Source: Hyphomicrobiaceae bacterium (lineage in GTDB: Bacteria; Pseudomonadota; Alphaproteobacteria; Rhizobiales; Hyphomicrobiaceae). From it: a DNA stretch of 19,899 nucleotides. Below, piece by piece: positions 1 to 7,053 of this stretch. Position 1 is the first letter of the stretch, and each line of letters starts with the position of its first letter. The translations under genes were made by a program, and so were the position numbers. The DNA lies in the NCBI GenBank assembly GCA_017353825.1, contig JAFMSC010000024.1, forward strand, positions 1-19,899. The letters are read 5' to 3'. Under the pieces are notes generated by a model. It was not told the origin of the DNA and ran no database searches. It worked only from the letters and a program-made list of their open reading frames with translations.

Positions 1-345
1 GCTCGCGGCCGGGGCGGGCGCCACGCGGGGTGCCCCGCCCGGCGCCCACCACAGCGCGGCGATTCCCACTGAAACGACCGTCATAAGGAATACGGCGGCC
101 ATGGTTATCGTCTGCGCCCACAAGGTCGGCCGTTGCACAGGGACTGCTGAGGCCGGCTCGCTACCGGTGAGTACCTGATAGGCGCTCACCACCTCCCGAA
201 AGCGCCGCTCGGCGCTGGCATCGCCGGGATGAAGGTCGGGATGCAGCTGTTTTGCCAGCTGGCGGAACGCGCGCTTGATCTCCTCGTCGGGCGCCCCCGG
301 CGACACACCGAGCACCTGATGGGGATCGCCATGGTGATCTGGCAT
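1..345 (-). CDS. J-domain (DnaJ-like) membrane protein, C-terminus outside window
   Basis: The reading frame starts at the ATG complementary to 343-345 and stays open to the window edge, giving 115 residues. Residues about 8-61 form a J domain: helix II is rich in Arg/Lys/Gln, the HPD tripeptide that stimulates DnaK ATPase is at residues 35-37, and helix III carries FREVVSAYQVL. A hydrophobic stretch at about residues 78-98 looks like one membrane span, followed by a Pro/Ala-rich linker that runs out of the window. J proteins with a single C-terminal anchor usually recruit Hsp70 to the membrane; the client cannot be told from here. The ribosome site is weak (GGA 9 bases upstream). A second, unrelated J-domain protein lies at 10949-11647. 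The J domain is certain; the overall role is not. Confidence 0.85.
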   Translation of the reverse strand, partial: MPDHHGDPHQVLGVSPGAPDEEIKRAFRQLAKQLHPDLHPGDASAERRFREVVSAYQVLTGSEPASAVPVQRPTLWAQTITMAAVFLMTVVSVGIAALWWAPGGAPRVAPAPAAS

Positions 346-839
346 TAGTTTAGTCCGAAAAACCCCAGCAATTGCCACCGCCGGTCTCGATCCCTATACG
401 CGCCCGAGCGGCGTTCGGATCTCGGTGGGATGGCAGGCCCATTAACGGCGCCGTCAACGGTGCGGCGTGCAATGTCACGTGGTTGGGGCAGACGTACGCG
501 CTCCCCCTGTGGCCGTTGCGCATCTCTTTGTGCGTCGTACGGCGTTTTTCTTGAGGCGGCAATGGCGACCATGACACCATCATCTCGGGCCGCCCCCGCT
601 ACCACCCCTGCCCGACACCTTCCCGACCGCTGGAGGCGCCTCCAGAGTCCGCCTATCGCGTCCGACAAGGTGTGCGCCTTCGGGGGCGGCGTGGGCTGGC
701 GGTGGGCCGCCGCATTAACGGCCCCGGAGCAGTCTGGCCGGTCCAGCGTCCCTTGCACCGTGTTCGATGCCTTCCTGCCAGACGGCCGCCCGTTAGCACG
801 GGGACTTATTGACCCAATCCGGAAAGAGGCGCGTTGTGA
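346..839. other. Gene-free stretch between J-domain gene and acetyltransferase gene
   Basis: No convincing gene. Open frames exist on both strands, as expected at this GC content, but their translations are Arg/Pro/Ala-rich and show no fold or motif. There is an imperfect inverted repeat around 442-457 (TTAACGGC/GCCGTCAA, one mismatch) and a short hairpin at 789-802 (CCCGT-TAGC-ACGGG) just downstream of the acetyltransferase stop. The hairpin could help end that transcript but has no T-tract. Confidence 0.5.
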
Positions 840-1448
840 TCAACCGGCACTCTCAAGCCCGCGAAACGGCGCAATATGTCTGGGCTCAAGCTCACTTCGC
901 AATAGGTCCATAATGATCTCGTCGTACCTGCGATTGTTGAGCAGATTGGCACCCCGCAGCCGCCCGACGAGTTTGAAGCCAAGGCGTTCGTATAAGCGCC
1001 TCGCAGTGTCGTTATAGGCGTGCACTTCCACTTTGATGCTGTGAAGATTGCCAAAGAAGAAGCCGTACTCACATATCAGTCTACTAGCCTCCGTGCCGTA
1101 CCCCCTTCTCCGGACAGAAGCCTCTCCAATGCCGACGAACATGGTGGCGACCAACGCGCGGCTAATGTCGAAAAGTCCGCCGAAGCCAACCAGCCGAGCG
1201 CTGTTCAGCTCGACGACAGCGAACTCGACACTGTCAGGTCTCATCCGCGAGTTCCGGTTGTACGCCTCCTGGCGCATTTCAAGAGTATGCGCTTCGCCGG
1301 GAGTGCCCAGCCGTGCCGTGAACTCCAGATCCTGATTCCATCGCGCGATGGTGGGCACGTCGTCAGCACGCATGAGCGCCAATCCCACGCTGTTGCCCAA
1401 CATGATCAGAGGTCGGTCGCTACCCCGCTGAGCGTCGCCTTCGGTCAA
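840..1448 (-). CDS. GNAT-family N-acetyltransferase (RimJ/RimL-like)
   Basis: 202 residues with the GNAT fold. An N-terminal strand LGNSVGLALMRADD (17-30) is followed by the core strand MFVGIGEASVRRRGYGTEA (103-121), whose RRRGYGTEA is the acetyl-CoA pyrophosphate-binding loop (motif A, R/Q-x-x-G-x-G/A). EVHAYNDTARRLYERLGF (141-158) is motif B with the usual Asn and Tyr. Relatives acetylate N-termini of ribosomal proteins, amino groups of small molecules or antibiotics; the substrate is not readable from sequence. I favour the TTG start because GGGAGAGG lies 5 bases upstream. The alternative ATG at 1403 (residue 16) has a poorer ribosome site but would keep the whole fold. The gene stands alone between gene-poor stretches close to a tRNA-linked integrase remnant, so it may be accessory cargo (inference). 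Confidence 0.85.
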   Translation of the reverse strand: MTEGDAQRGSDRPLIMLGNSVGLALMRADDVPTIARWNQDLEFTARLGTPGEAHTLEMRQEAYNRNSRMRPDSVEFAVVELNSARLVGFGGLFDISRALVATMFVGIGEASVRRRGYGTEASRLICEYGFFFGNLHSIKVEVHAYNDTARRLYERLGFKLVGRLRGANLLNNRRYDEIIMDLLRSELEPRHIAPFRGLESAG

Positions 1449-1501
1449 TCCGCCTCTCCCATCGCTGCTCGCCGATGCAAGTGGCGGATATGATAGCAGG
1501 T

Positions 1502-1705
1502 CTACGACTTCATTTCTGGCACAAGGGCAAGGACGGCGTGGTTCACCCTCGCCGCGTCGGGGCCTTGCGCTTCACGTGACGCGGTCTTTAAGATCGATCC
1601 GAGGGCACCAATCCACATTGAAGCCGATAGCATATCGAGATCTCTGACGGGCAGGCGGTCTTCAGCGGCGACGTCAAGTTGCACCAGGACGACTTCCTGC
1701 TTCAT
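1502..1705 (-). CDS. Possible small hypothetical protein (67 aa)
   Basis: An ATG-started frame of 67 codons whose product, beginning MKQEVVLVQLDVAAEDRLPV and ending LALVPEMKS, has a balanced, helix-compatible composition, unlike the Arg-rich shadow frames around it. I do not recognise a family. There is no clear Shine-Dalgarno sequence upstream of the ATG, and the 16-bp tandem repeats begin 14 bp upstream of it. It could be a real small protein, the 3' remnant of a longer broken gene, or chance; I lean only weakly to the first two. Confidence 0.25.
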   Translation of the reverse strand: MKQEVVLVQLDVAAEDRLPVRDLDMLSASMWIGALGSILKTASREAQGPDAARVNHAVLALVPEMKS

Positions 1706-1718
1706 ACGCGCACTCTGA

Positions 1719-1782
1719 CGGCGTTTTACCTGGGCGGCGTTTTACCTGGGCGGCGTTTTACCTGGGCGGCGTTTTACCTGGG
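1719..1782. repeat. Four perfect tandem copies of a 16-bp unit
   Basis: CGGCGTTTTACCTGGG occurs four times head to tail without a mismatch at 1719-1734, 1735-1750, 1751-1766 and 1767-1782; the array then breaks at CC. A 16-bp period is not a multiple of three, so it would pass through all three frames and is unlikely to encode a protein repeat. There are no spacers, so it is not a CRISPR array. It may be a slippage-prone minisatellite, a cluster of protein-binding sites (iteron-like), or an end of a decayed insertion sequence; IS21-type elements carry multiple short internal repeats near their ends. Confidence 0.95.
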
Positions 1783-2298
1783 CCAAGTCAGCGTCGGCAA
1801 TGGCGACGAGAGGAGAGCCGGGCAACTTACTCGTGTTGAGGCGAAGGAGAGGGTTAGTGTCAGATCGAAGGGCCAGTTCGCGACCGGGTACTTTTGCGAC
1901 CAGTATGGTGACCGGCCATTGGGCGACCTTCGACTTCGCGGCCAACACGGCACTGCTCGGAGGTGGAGCGCGCTTCCAGCTCATCGCGGGGTACCCACCG
2001 AGCCCTTTCCCCAGCTCTCTCAGCCAGCGGATCGAGCGCGGGCGCCTCAAGGTGGACCTGACCACGGGCATGTTCCCATTCGAGAGCGAAGGCGCGCCAG
2101 CGTCCCCGCAGCCGGCCAGTGCCGCGCCGCGCATAGCATCGCACGTGGGCCGGGTCCGCGCTTAGTGACGAGCTTAACATGAAAGACCGGGTAGTTGGGC
2201 ACGAAGGGATCGTGCCGGCGCCCTGGGGTTTGGCCGGTGATAGCGTGGCTCGGCTGAGACCGCATCAGCGGGATGAGCCGCCGGCAGATCGCGGACGA

Positions 2299-2983
2299 GA
2301 TCGATCGCGTCGGCTTGCGTCTCATTTTTGTGTGTGGACCCTGGAGGACGAAATCACCTATCTGGCGGCGGCGCCGGTCTACATGCGCATGCCCCTGCTG
2401 CTCGGGCTCTGGACCGGCCGGCGCCAGGCGGACCTCCTGCACCTCAAGTGGCCGCAGGCTGCGCCAGCGCAAGACGGGCGTGCGCGTCACCATCCCGGTC
2501 ATTGGCGTCTTGAAGGAGATGCTGGACGCTCCGCGGGACGCGAAGCCGGCCGGCACCGTGCACATCCTCCTGAACACTGACGGCAACAAGTGGACTGGCA
2601 ACGGCTTCCGCACGGCCAGGCGCCGGGCTTGTACCAAGGCGGGCATCGACGGGTTGACGTTCCACGATCTACGCGGCTCCAGCGTCAACAGGCTGGCGCC
2701 GGCGAGCTGCACCGAGGCGGAGATCGCCACGTTCACCGGCCTGTCGGTCGCCGACGTGCGCGGCATCCTCGAAAAGCACTATCTCGCGCGCGACACCAAG
2801 CTGGCAGACAGCGCACGGGAGAAGTTGGAGAGGCTGAAACAGGAACAAGATTTCCCAACTGCGCGCCAAAAAGCTCCCAACTACGGAGGATGTTTGATCC
2901 GACGTTCCACCAGAACAAGAGCAAAGAGCGTCGTGATTTCCGGTGTTTGGGATGCTGGCTGGGGGACTAGGATTCGAACCTAG
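2299..2983 (+). pseudogene. Tyrosine recombinase (phage/island integrase), frameshifted and damaged
   Basis: The catalytic domain of a phage-type integrase is split over two frames. One frame (about 2299-2451) gives VWTLEDEITYLAAAP, then MPLLLGLWTGRRQADLLHLKW, the region carrying the first catalytic Arg. The other, from about 2459, gives LRQRKTGVRVTIPV, then FHDLRGSSVNRLA with the H-x-x-R box (HDLR, 2663-2674) and HYLARD with the nucleophilic Tyr at 2780-2782. About 6 residues expected between the two parts are missing, so a small deletion probably caused the shift at 2451-2459. The conserved His of the T-G-H-S box is Leu (2741-2743). The N-terminal DNA-binding domain is not recognisable. The frame reads on into the complement of tRNA-Gln, where it stops at 2981-2983. 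This is a dead integrase at its likely integration site. Confidence 0.85.
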
Positions 2984-3029
2984 ATTAACGGAGTCAGAGT
3001 CCGCTGTTCTGCCGTTGAACTATCCCCCA
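2956..3029 (-). tRNA. tRNA-Gln (anticodon CUG)
   Basis: On the minus strand, acceptor arm TGGGGGA pairs fully with TCCCCCA, followed by discriminator G and an encoded CCA (2958-2956). The T arm contains GGTTCGAATCC. The anticodon arm is GCGGA-CTCTGAC-TCCGT, with loop bases C32-T33 and anticodon CTG, which reads CAG codons; the acceptor and D arm TTCAACGGC also fit a bacterial glutamine tRNA. Length is 74 nt including CCA. The 3' end faces the broken integrase, as expected for an integration target. Confidence 0.95.
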
Positions 3030-3063
3030 ACGGCGTGCAGCCGCGGTCTGGCGGCGCGCGAGC

Positions 3064-3092
3064 TATCTAACAGGGCTCGCCCGTCGGGGCAA
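3064..3092 (-). promoter_or_regulatory. Candidate promoter of tRNA-Gln
   Basis: On the minus strand TTGCCC (3092-3087) and TAGATA (3069-3064) are separated by 17 bp, placing a start about 28 bases upstream of the mature tRNA 5' end. The -10 match is only partial. Confidence 0.35.
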
Positions 3093-3194
3093 GGTGCGTG
3101 CGCCAGCCCGCCCACGGGACTTGTCGCTTGGGCTAGCGGGCGAGCTTCGAGGATGGTTTCCTGTCGCCGCGTTCGCAAGTGGTGCGCCGGCACT

Positions 3195-3220
3195 GCCTGA
3201 ATGCGCCGGCGCATTCAGGC
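3195..3220. repeat. Perfect 26-bp palindrome
   Basis: The half-site GCCTGAATGCGCC (3195-3207) is followed immediately by its exact reverse complement (3208-3220), with no spacer. There is no T-tract, so it is not a standard terminator for either strand. It could be an operator, a cruciform-forming site or an intergenic repeat. Confidence 0.9.
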
Positions 3221-3715
3221 GCACGAGAGGACGGTCCAGTCACACAAACCTTGGCCGTCCGACAGAGGTGCCGGCGGCTCGACAACGCGCGCCGCACCCT
3301 GCGCAGCGTGCCGACGACACCCCCTTCGCGCGCCGGAGGGCGGGTCCCCACGCGCGAGGGCTCAGAGCGTGCACTTTACCGCAAGGCGCGACCTGCTATT
3401 GTGCCCAATTCGCACAACGGAGGCTCCGCCTCGCCGGCATGGCCGAGGGGCCGGAGAAGGACGGTGGAGAGAAGAGGAAAAAACAAGGGTCCAATCCGTC
3501 CGCAAACGGTAGGACCCACCGTCGATGCCACCGTCGCATCGCCCGAAGCGGGGTTGACCATGCGGTTGATCCAGCCGGGAGGGCCGCGGGCCTTGCACGG
3601 ACCTATCGGCCCGCCGCCAGAGCCCCATTTCGCATCGCCCTCCCCGCTCCCCCCGGCATCGCCTGTCGGCTCCCATTCCGGCTGCGCCGGCAATCCCACG
3701 AGCCTCGGCGGCCTC

Positions 3716-4804
3716 ATGCGCCGACCCTGCGCCAAGCGCTCCCCCGACGGGCCGATGCACACGCGCATCTACGCGGCGCTCGATCTTGGCACCAACAACT
3801 GCCGACTGCTGGTGGCAGAACCGTCGCGGCGGGGCGGCTTCAAGGTGATCGACGCGTTCTCGCGCATCATCCGGCTCGGAGAGGGCGTCGCCACCAGCCG
3901 TCGGCTCTCCGAGGAGGCAATCGAGCGCACCATCGAGGCGCTCAAGGTGTGCGCTGACAAAATGCAGCAGCACGGCGTCGAGCGTGCCGGGCTCATCGCC
4001 ACTGAGGCCTGCCGGCTCGCCGACAACGCGCCCCAGTTCCTGAGCCGCGTGCGCCGTGAGACCCGCCTCGACATCAAGGTGGTGAGCCGCGAGGCCGAAG
4101 CTCGACTCGCCGTCTCGGGCTGCGCCTCCCTGATCGACGCCGACAGCGACCTGGTGCTGGTGTTCGACATCGGCGGCGGCTCCTCCGAGCTGATCTGGCT
4201 CGATCTGGCGCGACACCGGCGCAAGTCGCGCGGGTCGCCGCTAGATCGCCTGCAGGCCCAGAATTGCATCGTCGCCTGGACTTCGTTGCCGACCGGTGTG
4301 GTAACGTTGGCCGAGCACTACGGCAGCCGCATCATCGACGCCGACATCTTCGAGGCGATGGTGGCACACGTCGTGGCGCTGCTCGCGCCGTTTGTGGCCG
4401 GCCACGGCCTCAAGCAGCGCATGGTGGGCCGGCGCACACAGCTGCTCGGCACGTCTGGCACGGTGACGACGGTGGCCGGCGTGCATTTGGAGCTGTCCCA
4501 CTACGACCGCAAGCGCATCGACGGCTTCTGGCTCAATGCCGAGCAGGTGCGCGCGGTCACGGCGCGCCTCTTGGCCTCAAGCCACGCGCAGCGCGTCGCA
4601 CAGCCCTGCATCGGCAGCGAGCGCGCCGGCCTCGTGCTCGCCGGCTGCGCTATCCTGGAAGCCGTGCTGCGCGCCTGGCCGTGTGAGCGGCTGCGGGTGG
4701 CCGACCGCGGCCTGCGCGAAGGCATCCTGGCGACGCTGATGGCCGAAGACGGCCTCTACGGCCGCTCCAGAGGCTGGGCCAGACGCAAACGCGGGCGCTG
4801 GTGA
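3716..4804 (+). CDS. ppx: Exopolyphosphatase / pppGpp phosphohydrolase family (Ppx/GppA)
   Basis: Members of this ASKHA-fold family remove terminal phosphate from polyphosphate and/or convert pppGpp to ppGpp. With this start the protein has 362 residues. AALDLGTNNCRLL (20-32) is the first phosphate loop, REAEARLA (about 125-132) carries the probable catalytic Glu, VFDIGGGSSELI (149-160) is the second phosphate loop, and LLGTSGTVTT (243-252) the adenosine-side loop. The C-terminal HD-like region of enterobacterial Ppx/GppA is absent, as is common in alphaproteobacteria. The start is uncertain: ATGs at 3560, 3716 and 3755 are all in frame, none has a strong ribosome site, and the conserved domain begins just after 3755. 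It is followed after 1 bp by rlmE. Sequence alone does not say whether polyphosphate or pppGpp is the main substrate. Confidence 0.93.
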   Translation: MRRPCAKRSPDGPMHTRIYAALDLGTNNCRLLVAEPSRRGGFKVIDAFSRIIRLGEGVATSRRLSEEAIERTIEALKVCADKMQQHGVERAGLIATEACRLADNAPQFLSRVRRETRLDIKVVSREAEARLAVSGCASLIDADSDLVLVFDIGGGSSELIWLDLARHRRKSRGSPLDRLQAQNCIVAWTSLPTGVVTLAEHYGSRIIDADIFEAMVAHVVALLAPFVAGHGLKQRMVGRRTQLLGTSGTVTTVAGVHLELSHYDRKRIDGFWLNAEQVRAVTARLLASSHAQRVAQPCIGSERAGLVLAGCAILEAVLRAWPCERLRVADRGLREGILATLMAEDGLYGRSRGWARRKRGRW

Positions 4805-4805
4805 T

Positions 4806-5525
4806 ATGGCCGAGCGAGGGCGAGGCGGCATCTCCGGCGGCCGGCGCTTGGCGCGGCAGCGGCTCAAGTCGCCCAAGCGGCGCTCGCAATCCTCGCGCCA
4901 CTGGCTGGAGCGCCAGCTCAACGATCCGTACGTGGCGGCGGCCAAACGCGAGGGCTACCGCTCACGCGCAGCCTACAAGCTGGCCGAGGTCGACGCCCGG
5001 TTCCGCATCCTGAAGCCGGGCCGGCGCGTGGTTGATCTAGGCGCGGCACCCGGGGGATGGGCTCAGGTGGCGGCGCAGCGCGTGCGGTCGATGGATGGCG
5101 AGGGCCAGGTCGTCGCCATCGATCTCCTCCCCATCGAAGCGATCCCCGGCGTGGAGAGCATCGAATTCGATTTTCTACACCCGGCGGCGCCCGGGCGCCT
5201 CAGGGCCATGCTCCGCGATGGCCGGGCCGACCTGGTGCTGTCGGACATGGCAGCCCAGGGCACCGGCCACGCACGCACCGACCACCTGCGGATTATCGGC
5301 TTGGCCGAGGCCGCCGCCCAATTCGCCTGTGAGGTGCTGGAGCCCGGCGGCGCCTTCGTGTGCAAAGTGCTCCAGGGCGGCTCGGAGCGCGCGCTGCTCG
5401 ACCGGCTGAAGCGCGCCTTCGCCGTTGTCAGGCATGTCAAGCCCCCAGCCAGCCGCCCCGAGTCCGCCGAGATGTACGTGGTGGCGACCGGATTCCGGGG
5501 AGCCGAGGGGCAGGACCCCCGGTGA
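4806..5525 (+). CDS. rlmE: 23S rRNA (uridine-2'-O-)methyltransferase RlmE (FtsJ/RrmJ)
   Basis: 239 residues. RlmE methylates the 2'-OH of U2552 in the A-loop of 23S rRNA, a late step in 50S maturation that uses S-adenosylmethionine. The K-D-K-E catalytic set is visible: Lys58 in RSRAAYKLAE, Asp147 in LSDMAAQG, Lys187 in VCKVLQGG and Glu222 in ESAEMYVVA. The spacing matches the E. coli enzyme, with about 20 extra residues at the N-terminus. The SAM-binding loop is VVDLGAAPGGWAQVA (75-89). The basic N-terminal extension (many Arg/Lys up to residue 31) probably contacts rRNA. The gene starts 1 bp after the ppx stop (TGATATG), so the two are almost certainly co-transcribed. Confidence 0.97.
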   Translation: MAERGRGGISGGRRLARQRLKSPKRRSQSSRHWLERQLNDPYVAAAKREGYRSRAAYKLAEVDARFRILKPGRRVVDLGAAPGGWAQVAAQRVRSMDGEGQVVAIDLLPIEAIPGVESIEFDFLHPAAPGRLRAMLRDGRADLVLSDMAAQGTGHARTDHLRIIGLAEAAAQFACEVLEPGGAFVCKVLQGGSERALLDRLKRAFAVVRHVKPPASRPESAEMYVVATGFRGAEGQDPR

Positions 5526-5541
5526 AGCAGGTTCGAATACC

Positions 5542-6540
5542 ATGCCAACCCGAGTAGCAATCGGCGTGTGCACCGCGCACCGCCCCGACATGCTCGGCAG
5601 ATGCCTGACGGCTCTCGCCGTGCAAGCTGTTCCGCCTGGATGCCACGTGACCGTCATTGTGGTTGACAACCAGCTCGAACCCGGCAACCGCGTTGCCGTC
5701 GAGGCCCATGCCGGCGCGTGCCTTTTCCCGATCCGTTACCTGCATGAGCCGAGGCTCGGGATCCCGTACGCCCGCAACGCAGTGCTCGACGCCTGCGAGG
5801 GATGCTTCGACTGGGTCGCCTTCACCGACGACGACCGCGTACCCGCCCCCGACTGGATCGCCGCGCTCCTGGCCGCGGCCGAGCGCTACGGCGCCGACGT
5901 GGTCTACGGGCGCCGGGAGTGGCTGCCTCCGGAGGGGGCCTCCTTCTGGCACATTCCGCCGACCAAGGGTTTCGCAGAGGGCCAGCGCCTCCAGCACGCC
6001 GGCACCCACAACGTGTTGATGGCCGGTGCGCTGATAGCGCTCAACGACAACGAAACGTTGCGGTTCGACGAACGGCTGACCCACGGCGAGGATACCGACT
6101 TCTTCTACCGCGCCGCGACCCGCCATGGCGCCCGCATCGTCTACAGCGACGCGCCGGTGGTCTACGAGTGCGTGCCAACACACCGCGCCACCCTGCGCTA
6201 CCACCTGCGCCAGCAGTTCTACCTGGCCGCCAGCCGCAGCGACTTCCAGCGCCGCCATAAGGGGCTTGCCACCGCACTCACAAAGCTCGCTGGCCGACTG
6301 GCCTTCCAGGTGCCGCTGGCGGCCGTCCGATTGGCCACTGCGCCCCTCGAATGGCTGTTCGGCACGCCGCGGTTTCGGCGCACCGTCGTCCGGAACGCAG
6401 GCAAGCTCGCGGCAGCCGCCGGTGCCCTCTCTGGAACCGCCGGCTACATCGGCAACCCCTACCGCGATACCGGCGCCGATGGTCCTCTCGCCCCGCCTCC
6501 ACACCGCGCGCCGACCTTGAAATCTGGCCCCCGAAGCTGA
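5542..6540 (+). CDS. Family 2 (GT-A) glycosyltransferase
   Basis: 332 residues with a GT-A fold. The N-terminal Rossmann start VAIGVCTAHRPDMLGRCLTAL (5-25) leads to VIVVDNQ (38-44), then RLGIPYARNAVLDAC (71-85), and the metal/sugar-nucleotide motif FTDDDRVP, with Asp96-98. The acceptor-side Glu-Asp is in HGEDTDFFYRA (E183, D184). The C-terminal 100 residues are basic and hydrophobic and may lie against the membrane. The donor and acceptor are unknown; cell-surface polysaccharide or glycolipid is likely. The start lies 16 bp after the rlmE stop, with a weak ribosome site. Its place behind two RNA/nucleotide genes is not explained by function and may only reflect shared transcription. It converges with the OsmC gene, the stop codons being 6 bp apart. 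Confidence 0.88.
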   Translation: MPTRVAIGVCTAHRPDMLGRCLTALAVQAVPPGCHVTVIVVDNQLEPGNRVAVEAHAGACLFPIRYLHEPRLGIPYARNAVLDACEGCFDWVAFTDDDRVPAPDWIAALLAAAERYGADVVYGRREWLPPEGASFWHIPPTKGFAEGQRLQHAGTHNVLMAGALIALNDNETLRFDERLTHGEDTDFFYRAATRHGARIVYSDAPVVYECVPTHRATLRYHLRQQFYLAASRSDFQRRHKGLATALTKLAGRLAFQVPLAAVRLATAPLEWLFGTPRFRRTVVRNAGKLAAAAGALSGTAGYIGNPYRDTGADGPLAPPPHRAPTLKSGPRS

Positions 6541-6546
6541 GCCCGC

Positions 6547-7053
6547 TCACATCACCCGGCTCGCCACCTCGATCGGCGGCGGCTGGCGCAGCGTCTGGTA
6601 GACCACGCAATAGCGCTCGGTGAGCTTCATGAGGGTTGCGCGCTGCTCCTCGGTCAGATCGCCGTCGATGTCGAAGGAGAGCCTTATGTCGCGGAAGCCG
6701 ACCGGCGCGTCCTTGGCCACGCCCAGCGTGCCACGGAAGTCAAGATCGCCCTCGGCCTTCACCAGGGCGTCGCGCACCGTCAGCCCCAGCGCCGTCGCCA
6801 CCGCGTTGAGGGTCACGCCGGCGCACGCCACCAACGCCTCCAACAGCATGTCGCCGGAGCAGGCCTGCGTGCCGGGCCCGCCGGTGGCCGGATGCAGCCC
6901 GGCCTCCACCAGCGCCTTGCCCGTCTCCACGCGGCAGGTCACGCCCTCGCCGATGCGACCCTGCGCTTTCAGGGTGATGACCGCCGCCTGCGGCGTCTCG
7001 CGATACTTGTCCTTCAGCGGCGCCTGCAGGGCCCTCAGTGCGTCAGCATCCAT
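6547..7053 (-). CDS. OsmC/Ohr-family protein
   Basis: 168 residues of the OsmC fold. The two conserved cysteines are Cys77 in LVACAGVTLNAVA and Cys149 in TERYCVVYQTL, with the usual arrangement (first Cys at the start of the long central helix, second before the C-terminal strand). Classical members are thiol peroxidases that reduce organic hydroperoxides. The divergent N-terminal 40 residues and the CACSGD-like stretch QACSGDMLLEAL put this in the broad OsmC-like group rather than clearly in OsmC or Ohr, so peroxidase activity is an inference. AGGAG lies 9 bases upstream of the ATG. There is no neighbouring MarR/OhrR regulator in the window. Confidence 0.9.
   Translation of the reverse strand: MDADALRALQAPLKDKYRETPQAAVITLKAQGRIGEGVTCRVETGKALVEAGLHPATGGPGTQACSGDMLLEALVACAGVTLNAVATALGLTVRDALVKAEGDLDFRGTLGVAKDAPVGFRDIRLSFDIDGDLTEEQRATLMKLTERYCVVYQTLRQPPPIEVASRVM

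Larger units (their letters stand above)
1449..2298. other. Poorly coding accessory stretch with a minisatellite
   Basis: Apart from a possible small gene (1502-1705) and four 16-bp tandem repeats (1719-1782), I see nothing assignable. Overlapping frames between about 1742 and 2180 are open on both strands, but their products show no recognisable motif and no frame has a clear ribosome site. The stretch sits between a lone acetyltransferase and a broken integrase, and is best read as degraded mobile or insertion DNA (inference). Confidence 0.4.
3030..3715. other. Long leader region between tRNA-Gln and ppx
   Basis: No independent gene is supported. The ppx frame is open upstream as far as 3179, but the product there is Arg/Pro-rich without a domain. 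In-frame ATGs at 3560 and 3716 could be the true ppx start. A different frame has an ATG at 3439 giving MAEGPEKDGGEKRKKQG, which runs into a ppx shadow. The stretch contains a perfect 26-bp palindrome (3195-3220) and a weak plus-strand promoter-like pair near 3373-3404 (TTTACC and TATTGT, about 16-17 bp apart). Confidence 0.45.

Noticed and set aside
345..758. 137-codon minus-strand frame whose stop overlaps the J-domain gene start (TAATG)
   Set aside because: The overlap is suggestive of coupling, but the product is Arg/Ala/Pro-rich with no motif and no ribosome site, so it is most likely chance.
430..1493. Plus-strand frames across the acetyltransferase region
   Set aside because: They run antisense to a recognisable GNAT protein and encode low-complexity Arg/Ser/Pro-rich sequences.
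1719..1782. CRISPR array
   Set aside because: The 16-bp units are directly abutting without spacers, and no cas genes are present.
2047..2766. 239-codon minus-strand frame opposite the integrase remnant
   Set aside because: The plus strand carries clear integrase motifs in two frames; the minus product has none.
1..2955. Second copy of the tRNA-Gln 3' end as the other attachment site
   Set aside because: I looked for the T-arm and acceptor sequence (GATTCGAACC, CTGGGGGAC) to the left and saw no matching copy in the window; the other end may lie outside or be lost.
3362..4216. 284-codon minus-strand frame over the ppx leader and 5' half
   Set aside because: Antisense to the conserved ppx domain; composition is that of a shadow frame.
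5437..6504. 355-codon minus-strand frame opposite the glycosyltransferase
   Set aside because: Shadow of a gene with clear GT-A motifs on the plus strand.
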